From the NCBI GenBank assembly GCA_963774895.1, contig CAVZGN010000001.1:496001-560000 (forward strand): DNA of 64,000 nucleotides. Direction: 5' to 3'. Below the pieces are notes generated by a model. The model saw only the letters and a list, made by a program, of their open reading frames with translations. It was not told the DNA's origin and did no database searches. Origin of the DNA: REEB76 sp963774895 (GTDB lineage: Bacteria; Pseudomonadota; Gammaproteobacteria; Natronospirales; REEB76). Position numbers and translations under genes: made by a program. Below are positions 44,801-54,164 of this stretch, piece by piece (within the stretch, counting starts at the first letter, position 1; each line of letters begins with the position of its first letter).

Positions 44801-45403
44801 TTATAGTCCGTGACCCGCAGCCGCCATGCAAAGCAGCATGGGTATCGAGAGCACGACGTTGGTGCGCGAAGCCAGGAACGCGACTTTGCGGGCCTTGACT
44901 TTCTGCTCGTCGGTGGCCGACACCATGCCCAGTATCTTCTTCTGGTTGGGCCAGATCAGCACCCACACGTTGAATAGCATGATGGTGCCGAACCAGGCAC
45001 CGATGCCGATGATAAACTGATACAGATTGATCGGTTTGCTGGCCATCCCCAGGATAAATGCCCCCAATTGACCGTTGTATGCCAGGTATGAAAAGCCCAA
45101 CAACCAAGTGAGCAGTGCCGACCAGCGGAACCATAACAGGGCCAGAGGCGCCACATATTTGGAAATTCCCGCGCCGCCGGGGCCGCCCTGGTCTGCGGCC
45201 GCTTTCGCCATTGCGGGAGTCTGTACAAAATTGAAATAGTAAAGCAGACCGATCCAGGTGATTCCGGCAATGATGTGCAGCCAGCGTAATATGGTCATCC
45301 AGTTTGGCTGCATGAAGCCCATCTTGATGAGGAATACTACAATCACCGCCAGCACGAAGCCGGTGATCACGGTGCCTTTGATGCTGTTTAACGGGTTCAT
45401 CAC
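44801..45403 (-). CDS. PuuD-like urate hydroxylase membrane domain
   Basis: A 200-residue membrane protein with about four helices and the PuuD pattern (WMTILRWLHIIAGITWIGLLYYFNFVQTP, then AWFGTIMLFNVWVLIWPNQKK). PuuD proteins of other bacteria carry a cytochrome c tail and oxidise urate; this one has no such tail and no purine genes are nearby. The histidines of the first part could bind heme. It may therefore be a distant homologue with another redox task. Confidence 0.75.
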   Translation of the reverse strand: MMNPLNSIKGTVITGFVLAVIVVFLIKMGFMQPNWMTILRWLHIIAGITWIGLLYYFNFVQTPAMAKAAADQGGPGGAGISKYVAPLALLWFRWSALLTWLLGFSYLAYNGQLGAFILGMASKPINLYQFIIGIGAWFGTIMLFNVWVLIWPNQKKILGMVSATDEQKVKARKVAFLASRTNVVLSIPMLLCMAAAGHGL

Positions 45404-45658
45404 TTCACTCCTTAAAATATGTTTATCGAGAGAAGGTAGTACGCAGAGGGTTTAGTTCGCGCCGCGGCATGCCACATAAATGCCGCTTCTCGCGACTGGA
45501 TGCTAGTATAGGACCAACATTTGACAGTTACCATTGTCCAGTCCGGGCATTAGCCGTGCCAGTCAACCCTGTTTTGCGGCATAATTAACCCTGATCCTCA
45601 ACGTCTGGCGCGGACCGAGCGTAACTGCGGCAGGCACACAGAGTGGGAGAAATGCATC

Positions 45659-45994
45659 GTGGCCCCAAGATACAAAATATTACCTATCGTGGCACTAGCC
45701 GGCATGGCAGTACTGGGAGGCGTAGGCTGTGCTTCGGATAACAACCAGCCGATGCTCGGCCAGCGGGTAGGTTCGTATGTGGATGACTCCTATCTGACCA
45801 GCGCCATCAAGACCAAGCTGGTCGGCGATATATCCCTCAAGTCGTTTGACATACATGTGTTTACCAAGAATGGCGTAGTAACCTTGAGCGGTACCTTGCC
45901 GAATACCGACCTCAGGGATGAGGCCATCCGAACCGCCAAGAGCGTGGGTGGAGTGAAGGACGTCATCTCTGAGATCACAATTCCAAACCATTAA
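45659..45994 (+). CDS. BON-domain lipoprotein
   Basis: A 111-residue protein with a lipobox-like leader (AVLGGVGCAS) followed by one BON domain (SYLTSAIKTKLVGDISLKSFDIHVFTKNGVVTLSGTLP in parts). BON domains, as in OsmY, bind phospholipid membranes under osmotic stress. A GTG start follows GGGAGA. It lies 35 bp before grxD and may share its transcript. Confidence 0.85.
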   Translation: MAPRYKILPIVALAGMAVLGGVGCASDNNQPMLGQRVGSYVDDSYLTSAIKTKLVGDISLKSFDIHVFTKNGVVTLSGTLPNTDLRDEAIRTAKSVGGVKDVISEITIPNH

Positions 45995-46029
45995 AAATCT
46001 ATCTGAGATTTACAATTGCGGAGACGTTT

Positions 46030-46353
46030 ATGGACGTGATGGATAAGATCAAACAGCAGGTCAGCGGACAACCGGTGCTGCTGTACATGAAAGGCACCCC
46101 TGATTTCCCGCAATGCGGATTCTCGGCGCGTACCTCCCAGGTGCTCAAGAGCCTAGGCGTGGAATTCGGCCACGTGAACGTGCTGGCAGAACCTGAGATC
46201 CGCGCCAGCCTGCCGAAATATTCCAATTGGCCAACTTTCCCGCAATTGTTCGTCAAGGGCGAACTGGTTGGCGGCTGCGACATCGTGGTGGAGATGCACG
46301 CAACTGGGGATCTCAAGAAATTGCTGGACGAGAAGGGCGTCAAATACGGCTGA
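46030..46353 (+). CDS. grxD: Monothiol glutaredoxin GrxD
   Basis: A 107-residue CGFS-type glutaredoxin that carries [2Fe-2S] clusters to iron-sulfur proteins. The motif CGFS stands at 29-32 (KGTPDFPQCGFSAR), followed by the glutathione-binding NWPTFPQLFVKGELVGGCDI. It is a standard length for GrxD. Cluster supply for FNR, HemN and other enzymes is a general role. Confidence 0.96.
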   Translation: MDVMDKIKQQVSGQPVLLYMKGTPDFPQCGFSARTSQVLKSLGVEFGHVNVLAEPEIRASLPKYSNWPTFPQLFVKGELVGGCDIVVEMHATGDLKKLLDEKGVKYG

Positions 46354-46370
46354 TGCGAACAGTTGGCATG

Positions 46371-46406
46371 ATGACAACGGGGCTAGTCGGCCCCGTCGTC
46401 ATTTAT
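46371..46406. terminator. Terminator between grxD and rnt
   Basis: A 13-bp stem with one mismatch (ATGACAACGGGGC / GCCCCGTCGTCAT) lies 17 bp after the grxD stop and is followed by TTATA. Since rnt ends 33 bp further in the other direction, it probably serves both. Confidence 0.7.
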
Positions 46407-46435
46407 ACCCTGAAACAATTGCGCTGATTGCGAAG

Positions 46436-47098
46436 TTAGTCCTGATGGTGCGCGTAATCCGATTGATCCTGGAGACTCGAGGCAAAAAGCGCCTGGAAGC
46501 GGTTGACGATTATGCAGAACAGGTCGGCGGTCTTCTCAGCGTCGTAGGCCGCGGAATGCGCCGAACCGCTGTCCCAATCCATGCCCATGGCCGCCACCGC
46601 GCGTGCCAGCACCGTCTGTCCCACGGCCACGCCGGCGAGGGTGGCGGTGTCGAAGCTGGAGAACGGGTGGAACGGATTACGCTTGATGTCGCTGCGGGCC
46701 ACTGCGGCGTTGAGGAAACCCAGGTCGAAAAAGGCGTTGTGCCCCACCAGGATCGCGCGCGTGCAGTTATAGTGGTGCAGGGCGGTGCGCACTTCGCGGA
46801 ATATGCGCTGCAGCGCATCGCGTTCCGGGATCGCCGGCCGCAAAGGGTGATGCGGGTCGATGCCGGTGAATGCTAGGGCCTCCGGGTCCATATTGGCACC
46901 CGCGAATGGCTGCACATGGTAGGCGACGGTTGCGCCGCGATGCAGGTTGCCGGCATCATCCATGTCCAGCAGCACTGCGGCGATTTCCAGCAATGCATCT
47001 CTTCTGGCATCGAAACCACCGGTCTCCACGTCCACCACCACCGGCAAAAAGCCGCGGAAGCGCCGGGAAAACGGGTGTGTTGCATGGGTATCTTGCAT
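46436..47098 (-). CDS. rnt: Ribonuclease T
   Basis: A DEDDh 3'-5' exonuclease that trims the 3' end of tRNA and 5S/23S rRNA. The four acidic residues and histidine are found in VVVDVETGGFDARRDALLEIA, GHNAFFDLGFL and HSAAYDAEKTADLF. At 220 residues it has normal length. It forms a tight group with pyrC (36 bp) and the leucyl aminopeptidase gene on the same strand. Confidence 0.95.
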   Translation of the reverse strand: MQDTHATHPFSRRFRGFLPVVVDVETGGFDARRDALLEIAAVLLDMDDAGNLHRGATVAYHVQPFAGANMDPEALAFTGIDPHHPLRPAIPERDALQRIFREVRTALHHYNCTRAILVGHNAFFDLGFLNAAVARSDIKRNPFHPFSSFDTATLAGVAVGQTVLARAVAAMGMDWDSGSAHSAAYDAEKTADLFCIIVNRFQALFASSLQDQSDYAHHQD

Positions 47099-47133
47099 GC
47101 GTGCAGCATACGGGATATCGCCTGGACGCGGTA

Positions 47134-48171
47134 CTAGTCAGCAAGTGCCCAGTGGATTTTTTCAGTGGCGCGCAGCGGCACGATCTGCTGAGCGGCGAGC
47201 GGGTAGTGATCCGGCAGGGACCAGGATTTTTTCAGCAGGGTGATTTTTGCCTGGTTACGCGGCAGGCGATAGAAGTCCGCGCCATGGAAACTGGCGAAGG
47301 CTTCCAGCTTTTCGAGCGCACCGGCTTGTTCGAAGGCCTCGGCATACAGTTCGATTGCGGCCGGGGCGTTGAAGATGCCGGCGCAGCCGCAGGCGGATTC
47401 CTTGGCGGCACGCGCATGCGGCGCGCTATCGGTACCCAGAAAAAATTTCGGATCGCCGCTCACCGCCGCCTGCACCAGCGTCTCCCGGTCGCGTTCCTGC
47501 TTGAGCACCGGCAGGCAGTAGTAGTGCGGTCGCAGACCGCCCTGGAACAGGGCGTTGCGGTTGTATAGCAGGTGATGCGGGGTGATGGTGGCCACAAGGT
47601 TTTTGCCGCTGGCCAGCACGAACTCCACCGCAGTCCGGGTGGTGATGTGCTCGAACACGATACGCAGCTGCGGCAGGCGCTTGATCAATGGCGCAAGGAT
47701 GCGCTCGATGAACACCTGCTCGCGATCGAAGATATCCACATTCGCATCGGTAACCTCGCCGTGCACCAGCAAGGGCATGTCCAGTTGCACCATCTTTTCC
47801 AGAACCGCGGCGCATCTGCGGATATCGGTAACCCCGGATTCGGAATGAGTGGTGGCGCCGGCGGGATAGAGTTTCACGCCATATATATGTCCGCTGGCTT
47901 TGGCTCGTGTGATTTCCTCTGGTTGGGCGCTGTCCGTGAGGTACAAGGTCATGAGTGGGTGGAATCCGCTGCCGCTGGGCAGCGCCTTGAGGAGGCGGTC
48001 CCGGTAGGCGAGGGCTGACTCGCTGGTAGTCACCGGTGGCTTGAGGTTCGGCATAATGATGGCGCGCGCGAAACGCCGGGCTGTGTGAGCCAGCACATCA
48101 CGCGACTCCGCGCCGTCGCGCACATGCAGATGCATGTCATCGGGGCGGGTTATGACGAGTTTGTCGATCAT
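47134..48171 (-). CDS. pyrC: Dihydroorotase PyrC
   Basis: Zinc enzyme of pyrimidine synthesis that cyclises carbamoyl aspartate. The ATG at 48171 gives the family N-terminus with HLHVRDG (His14, His16); the open frame continues upstream inside the aminopeptidase gene without use. Further metal and substrate residues are in KLYPAGATTHSESGVTD, LVHGEVTD and FEHITTRTA, and FLGTDSAPH. At 345 residues it is class II, as in E. coli. It overlaps the aminopeptidase stop by 4 nt (ATGA). Confidence 0.96.
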   Translation of the reverse strand: MIDKLVITRPDDMHLHVRDGAESRDVLAHTARRFARAIIMPNLKPPVTTSESALAYRDRLLKALPSGSGFHPLMTLYLTDSAQPEEITRAKASGHIYGVKLYPAGATTHSESGVTDIRRCAAVLEKMVQLDMPLLVHGEVTDANVDIFDREQVFIERILAPLIKRLPQLRIVFEHITTRTAVEFVLASGKNLVATITPHHLLYNRNALFQGGLRPHYYCLPVLKQERDRETLVQAAVSGDPKFFLGTDSAPHARAAKESACGCAGIFNAPAAIELYAEAFEQAGALEKLEAFASFHGADFYRLPRNQAKITLLKKSWSLPDHYPLAAQQIVPLRATEKIHWALAD

Positions 48172-49667
48172 CGTGATAACAATCCCTGATCCAGCAGCAG
48201 ATTCAGGCTGAAGCGCACGCCGAAGCCGGTCACGTTGCCCGGAACATGCCCAAGGCCGCCCTTGTGTTCGGAAGACGACAGATCCAGATGCACCCAGGGT
48301 AATGTCGCCGGCACGAAGCGCGCCAGGAAGCGGGCCGCCAGGATATGGTCGGCTTCTGCCTCGATGATGCATTGTTTGACGTCGGCGATGTCGCTTTCAA
48401 GGGCCTCATCGTAATCCGCGTCTACCGGAAACGGCCAGACGCGTTCGCCGCTGGCGCGCCCTGCTTCCATGACCGGCGCCTGCAACTTGGTCTGGTTGCA
48501 GAAAGCACCGCTGTAGCGCGTGCCAAGCGCGGTCACACAGCTGCCGGTGAGCGTGGCGTAATCCAGCAGCACATCGGGTTTTGATTTGCCGGCCAGCGCC
48601 AGGGTGTCCGCCAGCACCAGGCGGCCTTCGGCATCGGTGTGCACGATCTCGATATGCACGCCGTTGGATGCCGTGATCACGTCGTTCTGGGTATAGGCCT
48701 TGGGTCCGATCTGATTGCGCGCCATGGCCAGCCAGCAATCCACCCTGAAGGGCACCTGTAGCCGGGTGAGCGCCAGCAGCGTGCCCAGGGCCACCGCCGA
48801 ACCCTGCATGTCGCCGTGCATGCCGAACATGGACTTGGCGGATTTAAGGTTCACGCCGCCGGTGTCATAGCAGATGCCCTTGCCAACGAGCGCTATAGAT
48901 TTTTTGGCAGAGGCTCTTTTTGCCGGTGTAAAACTCAGATGTGCGATACCTGCATCGCGGCTGTCGCTGCCCTGGGCCACCGCCAGGAAAGCGCCGGCTT
49001 TGAGTCTCCGGAGTTGTTTCTCACCCAGGAACCGGAACTTCCAGCCTGCATGTCTCGCGAGTGCCGCGACATAGGCACGGTAGTCCGTGGGCGTGAGCTT
49101 GTTGGCGGGCAGTAAAGTCAACCAGCGGGCCAGTGCATTGCCTTCCGCGGCCGCCAGGGTGCGTGCGAAATCCATTTTCTTCGCGAGGCCCATCAGAGTG
49201 ATAGATGCAGGCACCGGCTTATCGTCAGCGGTTGTCTTGAACACCGGTGGCTTGAACACCGCTGCCGCCGTGGCCGCCACCACCGCCTCAGCTGCAGATC
49301 CCTGTTGTACCGGCTCCATGCCCGGAGTGAGCACACCGAGGTCGCGTGGTTTGGATTCCAGCGCTTTTGCCAGAGTTTTGCGCGCTAGTGTCAGCAGTTC
49401 GAATGTCGAAACCGGGTTTTTGACGAACGCCACCACCGCACTGGTGGCGCGTGCATTCGGCAGATCGATCCGCTGGGGCGCAGGTAAATCCTTGCTAGTG
49501 GGGAGCTGCTTTTGCAGCCGCTCTGCATAGGGAAAATCGGGCCAGCGCTTTTGGAGGGCGCTTTCCGGCAGCAGTATAATAAGCGCGTCCAGGGCATCCA
49601 CCCGGCCGTGGGTGGCCGTTGTGAGTTCCTGTTTCAGCTCGAATTTTGGCACCGGCGGTATGGGCAA
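48168..49667 (-). CDS. Leucyl aminopeptidase-family M17 metallopeptidase
   Basis: A cytoplasmic dizinc aminopeptidase of 499 residues. The catalytic C-terminal domain shows VGKGICYDTGGVNLKSA, MHGDMQGSAVALG, and the signature HTDAEGRLVLADTLAL (the family usually has NTDAEGR). The N-terminal domain is poorly conserved, as in the PepB or small LAP clade. It is divergent from aceE (170 bp) and heads the pyrC-rnt strand group. Confidence 0.88.
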   Translation of the reverse strand: MPIPPVPKFELKQELTTATHGRVDALDALIILLPESALQKRWPDFPYAERLQKQLPTSKDLPAPQRIDLPNARATSAVVAFVKNPVSTFELLTLARKTLAKALESKPRDLGVLTPGMEPVQQGSAAEAVVAATAAAVFKPPVFKTTADDKPVPASITLMGLAKKMDFARTLAAAEGNALARWLTLLPANKLTPTDYRAYVAALARHAGWKFRFLGEKQLRRLKAGAFLAVAQGSDSRDAGIAHLSFTPAKRASAKKSIALVGKGICYDTGGVNLKSAKSMFGMHGDMQGSAVALGTLLALTRLQVPFRVDCWLAMARNQIGPKAYTQNDVITASNGVHIEIVHTDAEGRLVLADTLALAGKSKPDVLLDYATLTGSCVTALGTRYSGAFCNQTKLQAPVMEAGRASGERVWPFPVDADYDEALESDIADVKQCIIEAEADHILAARFLARFVPATLPWVHLDLSSSEHKGGLGHVPGNVTGFGVRFSLNLLLDQGLLSR

Positions 49668-49837
49668 TTGTCGCTCCCGAATCTGCCGGTGCCGATGATA
49701 TAGGGCTTCCTGCTCCGCCGAAAGGCGCGGCGGCGTGTGAACCAGAAAAATGATCGACGCGCGCCTGTTCGTGCCATGGTTTTTAGGTGTGCCGGCGCTT
49801 CCCCGTAACGATATGCAGCATCGAGGACGATCTTTCT

Positions 49838-52504
49838 ATGGCTGACGATGTCGATAAGCTCCAAGACGGGGATCCACAAGAGACCCAAGAATGGCTCGAG
49901 GCGCTGGCTTCGGTGCTGGACCGGGAAGGCAGCGGACGCGCCCATTTCCTGATTGAACAACTTATCGATCAGGCCCGGCGTTCCGGCGCCTATCTGCCCT
50001 ACAGTCCCAACACCGCCTACGTCAACACCATCCCGGTAAGCCAGGAGCCTCAATACCCCGGCGACCGTGCCATCGAGAAGCGCATTGAGGCTTACATCCG
50101 CTGGAACGCCATGGCCATGGTGGTACACGCCAACAAGGAGAACTCCGGCATTGGCGGGCACATCGCCACCTACGCTTCGGCCGGTACTCTCTATGAAGTT
50201 GGTTTCAACCATTTCTGGCGTGCGCCATCCAAGCAACACGGCGGCGATCTCATTTATATACAGGGGCATTCTTCGCCCGGCATCTACGCGCGTTCCTTTC
50301 TGGAAGGCCGCTTCAGCAACGAACAGCTGCTCAATTTCCGCCGCGAGGTGGAACGCAACGGCCTTTCGTCCTATCCGCATCCCTGGCTGATGCACGATTA
50401 CTGGCAGTTCCCGACGGTCTCCATGGGCCTCGGCCCGCTGCAGGCTATCTATCAGGCGCGCTTCATGCGCTATCTGGAGCACCGCGGATTCCTGCCGGAG
50501 AGCGACCGCAAGGTGTGGGCGATGCTGGGCGACGGCGAGATGGATGAACCGGAATCCATGGGCGCCATCTCGCTGGCGTCACGCGAAAAGCTAGACAACC
50601 TGCTCTTCGTGGTCAACTGCAACCTGCAACGGCTGGATGGCCCGGTGCGCGGCGACGGCAAGATCATCCAGGAACTGGAGGCGGTGTTCCGCGGCAGCGG
50701 CTGGAATGTCATCAAGGTGTTGTGGGGCGGCCGCTGGGATCCGCTGTTCATGCGCGACAAGCACGGCCTGCTGCCCAAGCTGATGATGGAATGCGTGGAT
50801 GGCGAATATCAGAATTTCAAGTCCAAGGATGGCAAGTTCGTGCGCGAGAAATTCTTCGGCAAATATCCGGAGCTGCTGGAGCTGGTCGCCAATATGAGCG
50901 ACGAGGAAGTCTGGAACCTGAACCGCGGCGGCCACGATGCGCGCAAGGTGTATGCCGCCTACAAGGCGGCGGTGGACAACAAGGGTCAGCCGACGGTGAT
51001 CCTTGCCCATACGGTGAAAGGTTTCGGCATGGGCAAAGGTGGCCAGGGCGCCATGGGCGCGCACCAGCAGAAGAAACTCGATGAGGATGCCCTCAAGGAA
51101 TACCGCGACCGCTTCAACATCCCGGTGAGCAACGACGAAATCGCCGAGATACCGTTCGAGCGTCCTTCCGACGACAGCGAAGAGATCAAGTACCTGCAGG
51201 CCCGGCGCGCGGCACTCGGTGGGTATCTGCCACAGCGCCGCACCAAAGCCGAACCGCTGGAGGTACCGGATGCGGAAATCTTCAAGACTTTCCTCGAAGG
51301 CACCGGCGATCACGCCATCTCCAGCACCATGGCGCTGGTGCGCATGATCACTGCACTGGTCAAGGACAAGAATGTGGGCAAGCACGTGGTGCCGATCGTG
51401 CCAGACGAGGCACGCACTTTTGGCATGGAGGGACTGTTCCGCCAGATCGGCATTTATTCATCGGTCGGCCAGCTGTATGAACCCGCGGATGCCGAGCAGC
51501 TGATGTTCTACAAGGAATCCAAGACCGGCCAGATTCTGGAAGAGGGCATCACCGAGGAAGGCTCCATGGCATCGTGGATCGCGGCCGCCACCGCTTACAG
51601 CAACCACGGCGTGCAGATGATCCCATTCTATATCTACTACTCGATGTTCGGCTACCAGCGCGCCGGTGACCTGTTCTGGGCCGCGGGCGACATCCAGGCG
51701 CGTGGCTTCCTGGTCGGTGGTACCGCCGGGCGCACCACCCTGGAAGGCGAAGGCCTGCAGCACGAAGACGGCCATAATCATGTGATGATCGCCAACATCC
51801 CCAACTGCATCGCCTACGACCCCACCTATGCGTATGAGATGGCGGTGATACTGGCGGACGGCATGCGCCGCATGTTCAAGCAACAGGAGAACGTGTTTTA
51901 TTACCTCACTGCCATGAACGAGAACTACGTGCATCCGGCCATGCCCAAGGGCGCCGAGCAGGGTATCCTCAAGGGCATGTACCTGTTGCGCGCGGGCGCA
52001 CCGGGAAAACTGCGGGTGCAGCTCATGGGTTCCGGCACCATCCTGCGGGAAGTGGAGGCGGCTGCCGAGATGTTGCAGAAGGACTGGAATGTGGCTGCGG
52101 ATGTCTGGAGCGCCACCAGTTTCACCGAGCTGCGCCGCGAGGGCCAGGATTGCACGCGCTGGAACCTCTACCATCCGGACCAGAAGGCGCGCGTGCCGTA
52201 TGTGGCACAGCAGCTGGAGAAACATGCCGGCCCGGTGATCGCCGCTAGCGACTATGTGAAGCTGTTCGCCGACCAGATTCGCGAATTCGTGCCGCGGCGG
52301 TTCGTGGTGCTGGGCACCGACGGTTTCGGGCGCAGCGACACCCGCGCCGGCCTGCGGCATTTCTTCGAGGTGGACCGCCGCTACGTGGCGGTGGCCGCAC
52401 TCAAGGCATTGGCCGATGAGGGACAGTTGGATATGAAGAAGGTGAACGAAGCCATAAAGAAATATGGCATCGATCCCAAGAAACCCAATCCACTAACGGT
52501 GTAG
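49838..52504 (+). CDS. aceE: Pyruvate dehydrogenase E1 component, homodimeric
   Basis: Thiamine-diphosphate enzyme that decarboxylates pyruvate and acetylates the lipoyl group. The start at 49838 (MADDVDKLQDGDP) follows GAGG; 888 residues is the family length. Motifs include GDGEMDEPESMGAISLA (ThDP), NLLFVVNCNLQRLDGPVRG, and later ARTFGMEGLFRQIGIYS. The stop codon TAG lies inside the first base steps of a REP repeat. It begins the complex operon: aceE, aceF, two small genes and lpdA. Confidence 0.97.
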   Translation: MADDVDKLQDGDPQETQEWLEALASVLDREGSGRAHFLIEQLIDQARRSGAYLPYSPNTAYVNTIPVSQEPQYPGDRAIEKRIEAYIRWNAMAMVVHANKENSGIGGHIATYASAGTLYEVGFNHFWRAPSKQHGGDLIYIQGHSSPGIYARSFLEGRFSNEQLLNFRREVERNGLSSYPHPWLMHDYWQFPTVSMGLGPLQAIYQARFMRYLEHRGFLPESDRKVWAMLGDGEMDEPESMGAISLASREKLDNLLFVVNCNLQRLDGPVRGDGKIIQELEAVFRGSGWNVIKVLWGGRWDPLFMRDKHGLLPKLMMECVDGEYQNFKSKDGKFVREKFFGKYPELLELVANMSDEEVWNLNRGGHDARKVYAAYKAAVDNKGQPTVILAHTVKGFGMGKGGQGAMGAHQQKKLDEDALKEYRDRFNIPVSNDEIAEIPFERPSDDSEEIKYLQARRAALGGYLPQRRTKAEPLEVPDAEIFKTFLEGTGDHAISSTMALVRMITALVKDKNVGKHVVPIVPDEARTFGMEGLFRQIGIYSSVGQLYEPADAEQLMFYKESKTGQILEEGITEEGSMASWIAAATAYSNHGVQMIPFYIYYSMFGYQRAGDLFWAAGDIQARGFLVGGTAGRTTLEGEGLQHEDGHNHVMIANIPNCIAYDPTYAYEMAVILADGMRRMFKQQENVFYYLTAMNENYVHPAMPKGAEQGILKGMYLLRAGAPGKLRVQLMGSGTILREVEAAAEMLQKDWNVAADVWSATSFTELRREGQDCTRWNLYHPDQKARVPYVAQQLEKHAGPVIAASDYVKLFADQIREFVPRRFVVLGTDGFGRSDTRAGLRHFFEVDRRYVAVAALKALADEGQLDMKKVNEAIKKYGIDPKKPNPLTV

Positions 52505-52603
52505 GAGCGGCGTTACACGCCGCGATTTAGATATATCGCGACGGAGACCGTCGCTCTCACAATTTAGAAGAAGATCGATCGCGGCGTGTAACGCCGCTCC
52601 CAC
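52501..52603. repeat. Cluster of three REP-type palindromic units
   Basis: Units at 52501-52525 (GTAGGAGCGG...CCGCGA), 52536-52560 and 52579-52603 (both inverted, ending CTCTCAC or CTCCCAC) each form a hairpin. They are REP elements of the GTAGGAGCG type seen in Pseudomonas and Xanthomonas relatives, and the outer pair forms a REPIN-like arrangement. The first unit supplies the aceE stop codon. No RAYT transposase gene is in the window. Confidence 0.9.
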
Positions 52604-52622
52604 AACATTTAAGAGCAACGGC

Positions 52623-54131
52623 ATGGCAAAGACGGTTGAAATCAAAGTCCCGGACATCGGCAACTTCAAGGACGTGGACGTCATTGAAGTGATGGTGAAA
52701 CCCGGCGACACGATCGAGAAGGAACAGGGGCTCATCACCCTGGAGACAGACAAGGCTGCCATGGACGTGCCATCACCTCAGGCGGGAACTATCAAGGATG
52801 TGAAGGTAAAACAGGGCGACAAGGTTTCCGAAGGCTCGGTGATCCTCACGCTGGCAGTGGCGGAAACCATTACTGCGTCCAAACCGTCAGTGTCTTCCCC
52901 CTCACCCCCTTCCGGACCCAACACTCCTGCTGGACCCGGAAGCCCTGGGCGGTCGTCCATGACCGCCCGCTCGGCGGATGCCGCCTCGCCCTCTCCCTCC
53001 AGGGAAGAGGGCCTCAAGGGCGGCGTACCTTCTCTGAATAAGGGAAATGACGCAAAAGCGAGCATGGCGTCATCGGTCGTCGGACCGGCAGGCGTGTCTG
53101 CTGTTAAAACCCCTTCTCCCCTGGCGGGAGACGACTACAGGGATGTAGGAGGTAGGGCAACGCAGGGAGCAGTTGCCGAAGGCAGGGATGAGGAGGGGGT
53201 TACACGATTCTCCGCAACTATCAACGAAGCTGGCTTCGGCAAGGCGCATGCTGGGCCCTCGGTGCGCAAGCTGGCACGCGAGCTGGGCGTGGATCTTGCG
53301 CGGGTAAATGGCAGCGGCCAGAAAGGCCGCATTACCCACGAGGACGTGAAAGCCTTCGTCAAAGCCGTCATGCAAGGCGGGATGCAGCAGGGCGGCGGCT
53401 TACCGAAAGTGCCGGAGGTGGATTTCGCCAAGTTCGGTGCCATCGAGATCAAGCCGCTGTCGCGCATCAAGCGGATCTCCGGTCCGCGCCTGCAGGCCGC
53501 CTGGGTGAACGTGCCGCATGTCACCCAACACGACGAGGCCGACATCAGTGAACTCGACAACGTGCGCAAGGCGCTCAAATCCGACGCCGAGAAGGTCGGC
53601 GCCAAGCTCACGCTGCTGGCATTCATCGTCAAGGCCTGCATCGAGGGACTCAAGCAGTTCCCGGATTTTAATTCCTCATTGGATGCAAGCGGCGAGAACC
53701 TGGTCTACAAGAAATATTTCCATATCGGTTTCGCGGCGGATACGCCCAACGGCCTGGTGGTGCCCGTTATCCGTAACGCCGACAGGAAAAATCTGTTTGA
53801 GGTGGCAAAAGAACTGGGTGAACTGGCCGCCAAGGCCCGCGACGGCAAATTGAAGATCAATGAGATGCAGGGCGGCAGCTTCAGCATCTCCAGCCTCGGC
53901 GGCATCGGCGGCACGTCCTTCACGCCCATCGTGAACGCGCCGGAAGTGGCGATCTTGGGGGTCTCCAAGTCACAGATGCAGCCCATCTGGGACGGCAAGG
54001 AATTCCAGCCGCGGCTGATGTTGCCGCTGTCCCTGTCCTACGATCACCGCGTCATCGATGGCGCTTCGGCGGCGCGTTTCACCACCTTCCTGTGTCAGGT
54101 GCTCTCCGAGGTACGGGGGCTGGTCCTTTAG
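52623..54131 (+). CDS. aceF: Pyruvate dehydrogenase E2, dihydrolipoamide acetyltransferase
   Basis: Core of the complex: one lipoyl domain (lipoyl Lys44 in TLETDKAAMDVPS), a linker of about 110 residues (about 90-200), a peripheral-subunit-binding domain (GPSVRKLARELGVDLARVNGSGQKGRI) and a catalytic domain ending in the active site SYDHRVIDGAS. At 502 residues it has a single lipoyl domain, fewer than the three of E. coli. The linker is not usual Ala/Pro repeat: it is encoded by two intergenic-repeat sequences (52896-53011 and 53110-53199) read in frame. Confidence 0.96.
   Translation: MAKTVEIKVPDIGNFKDVDVIEVMVKPGDTIEKEQGLITLETDKAAMDVPSPQAGTIKDVKVKQGDKVSEGSVILTLAVAETITASKPSVSSPSPPSGPNTPAGPGSPGRSSMTARSADAASPSPSREEGLKGGVPSLNKGNDAKASMASSVVGPAGVSAVKTPSPLAGDDYRDVGGRATQGAVAEGRDEEGVTRFSATINEAGFGKAHAGPSVRKLARELGVDLARVNGSGQKGRITHEDVKAFVKAVMQGGMQQGGGLPKVPEVDFAKFGAIEIKPLSRIKRISGPRLQAAWVNVPHVTQHDEADISELDNVRKALKSDAEKVGAKLTLLAFIVKACIEGLKQFPDFNSSLDASGENLVYKKYFHIGFAADTPNGLVVPVIRNADRKNLFEVAKELGELAAKARDGKLKINEMQGGSFSISSLGGIGGTSFTPIVNAPEVAILGVSKSQMQPIWDGKEFQPRLMLPLSLSYDHRVIDGASAARFTTFLCQVLSEVRGLVL
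52896..53199 (-). repeat. Two intergenic repeats captured in the aceF linker
   Basis: Sequence at 52896-53011 (CCCCCTCACC to GGGAAGAGGG) and 53110-53199 (CCCCTTCTCCCC to GAGGAGGGGG) looks like the low-complexity inverted-repeat elements usually found between genes. Read on the minus strand both closely resemble the elements at 55590-55706 and 55461-55547 in the lpdA linker, in the same relative order. Confidence 0.8.
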
Positions 54132-54164
54132 GACCGTCCTTCATAGGCAAGGAACATTGTACTC

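Noticed and set aside
49634..50482. 282-codon ORF antisense to the start of aceE and the aminopeptidase promoter
   Set aside because: It runs across two well supported genes on the other strand and has no domain of its own.
54122..54135. Small hairpin GGTCC-TTTA-GGACC over the aceF stop
   Set aside because: The stem has only 5 bp, with no T run, and the following gene is only 33 bp away. It is not convincing as a terminator.
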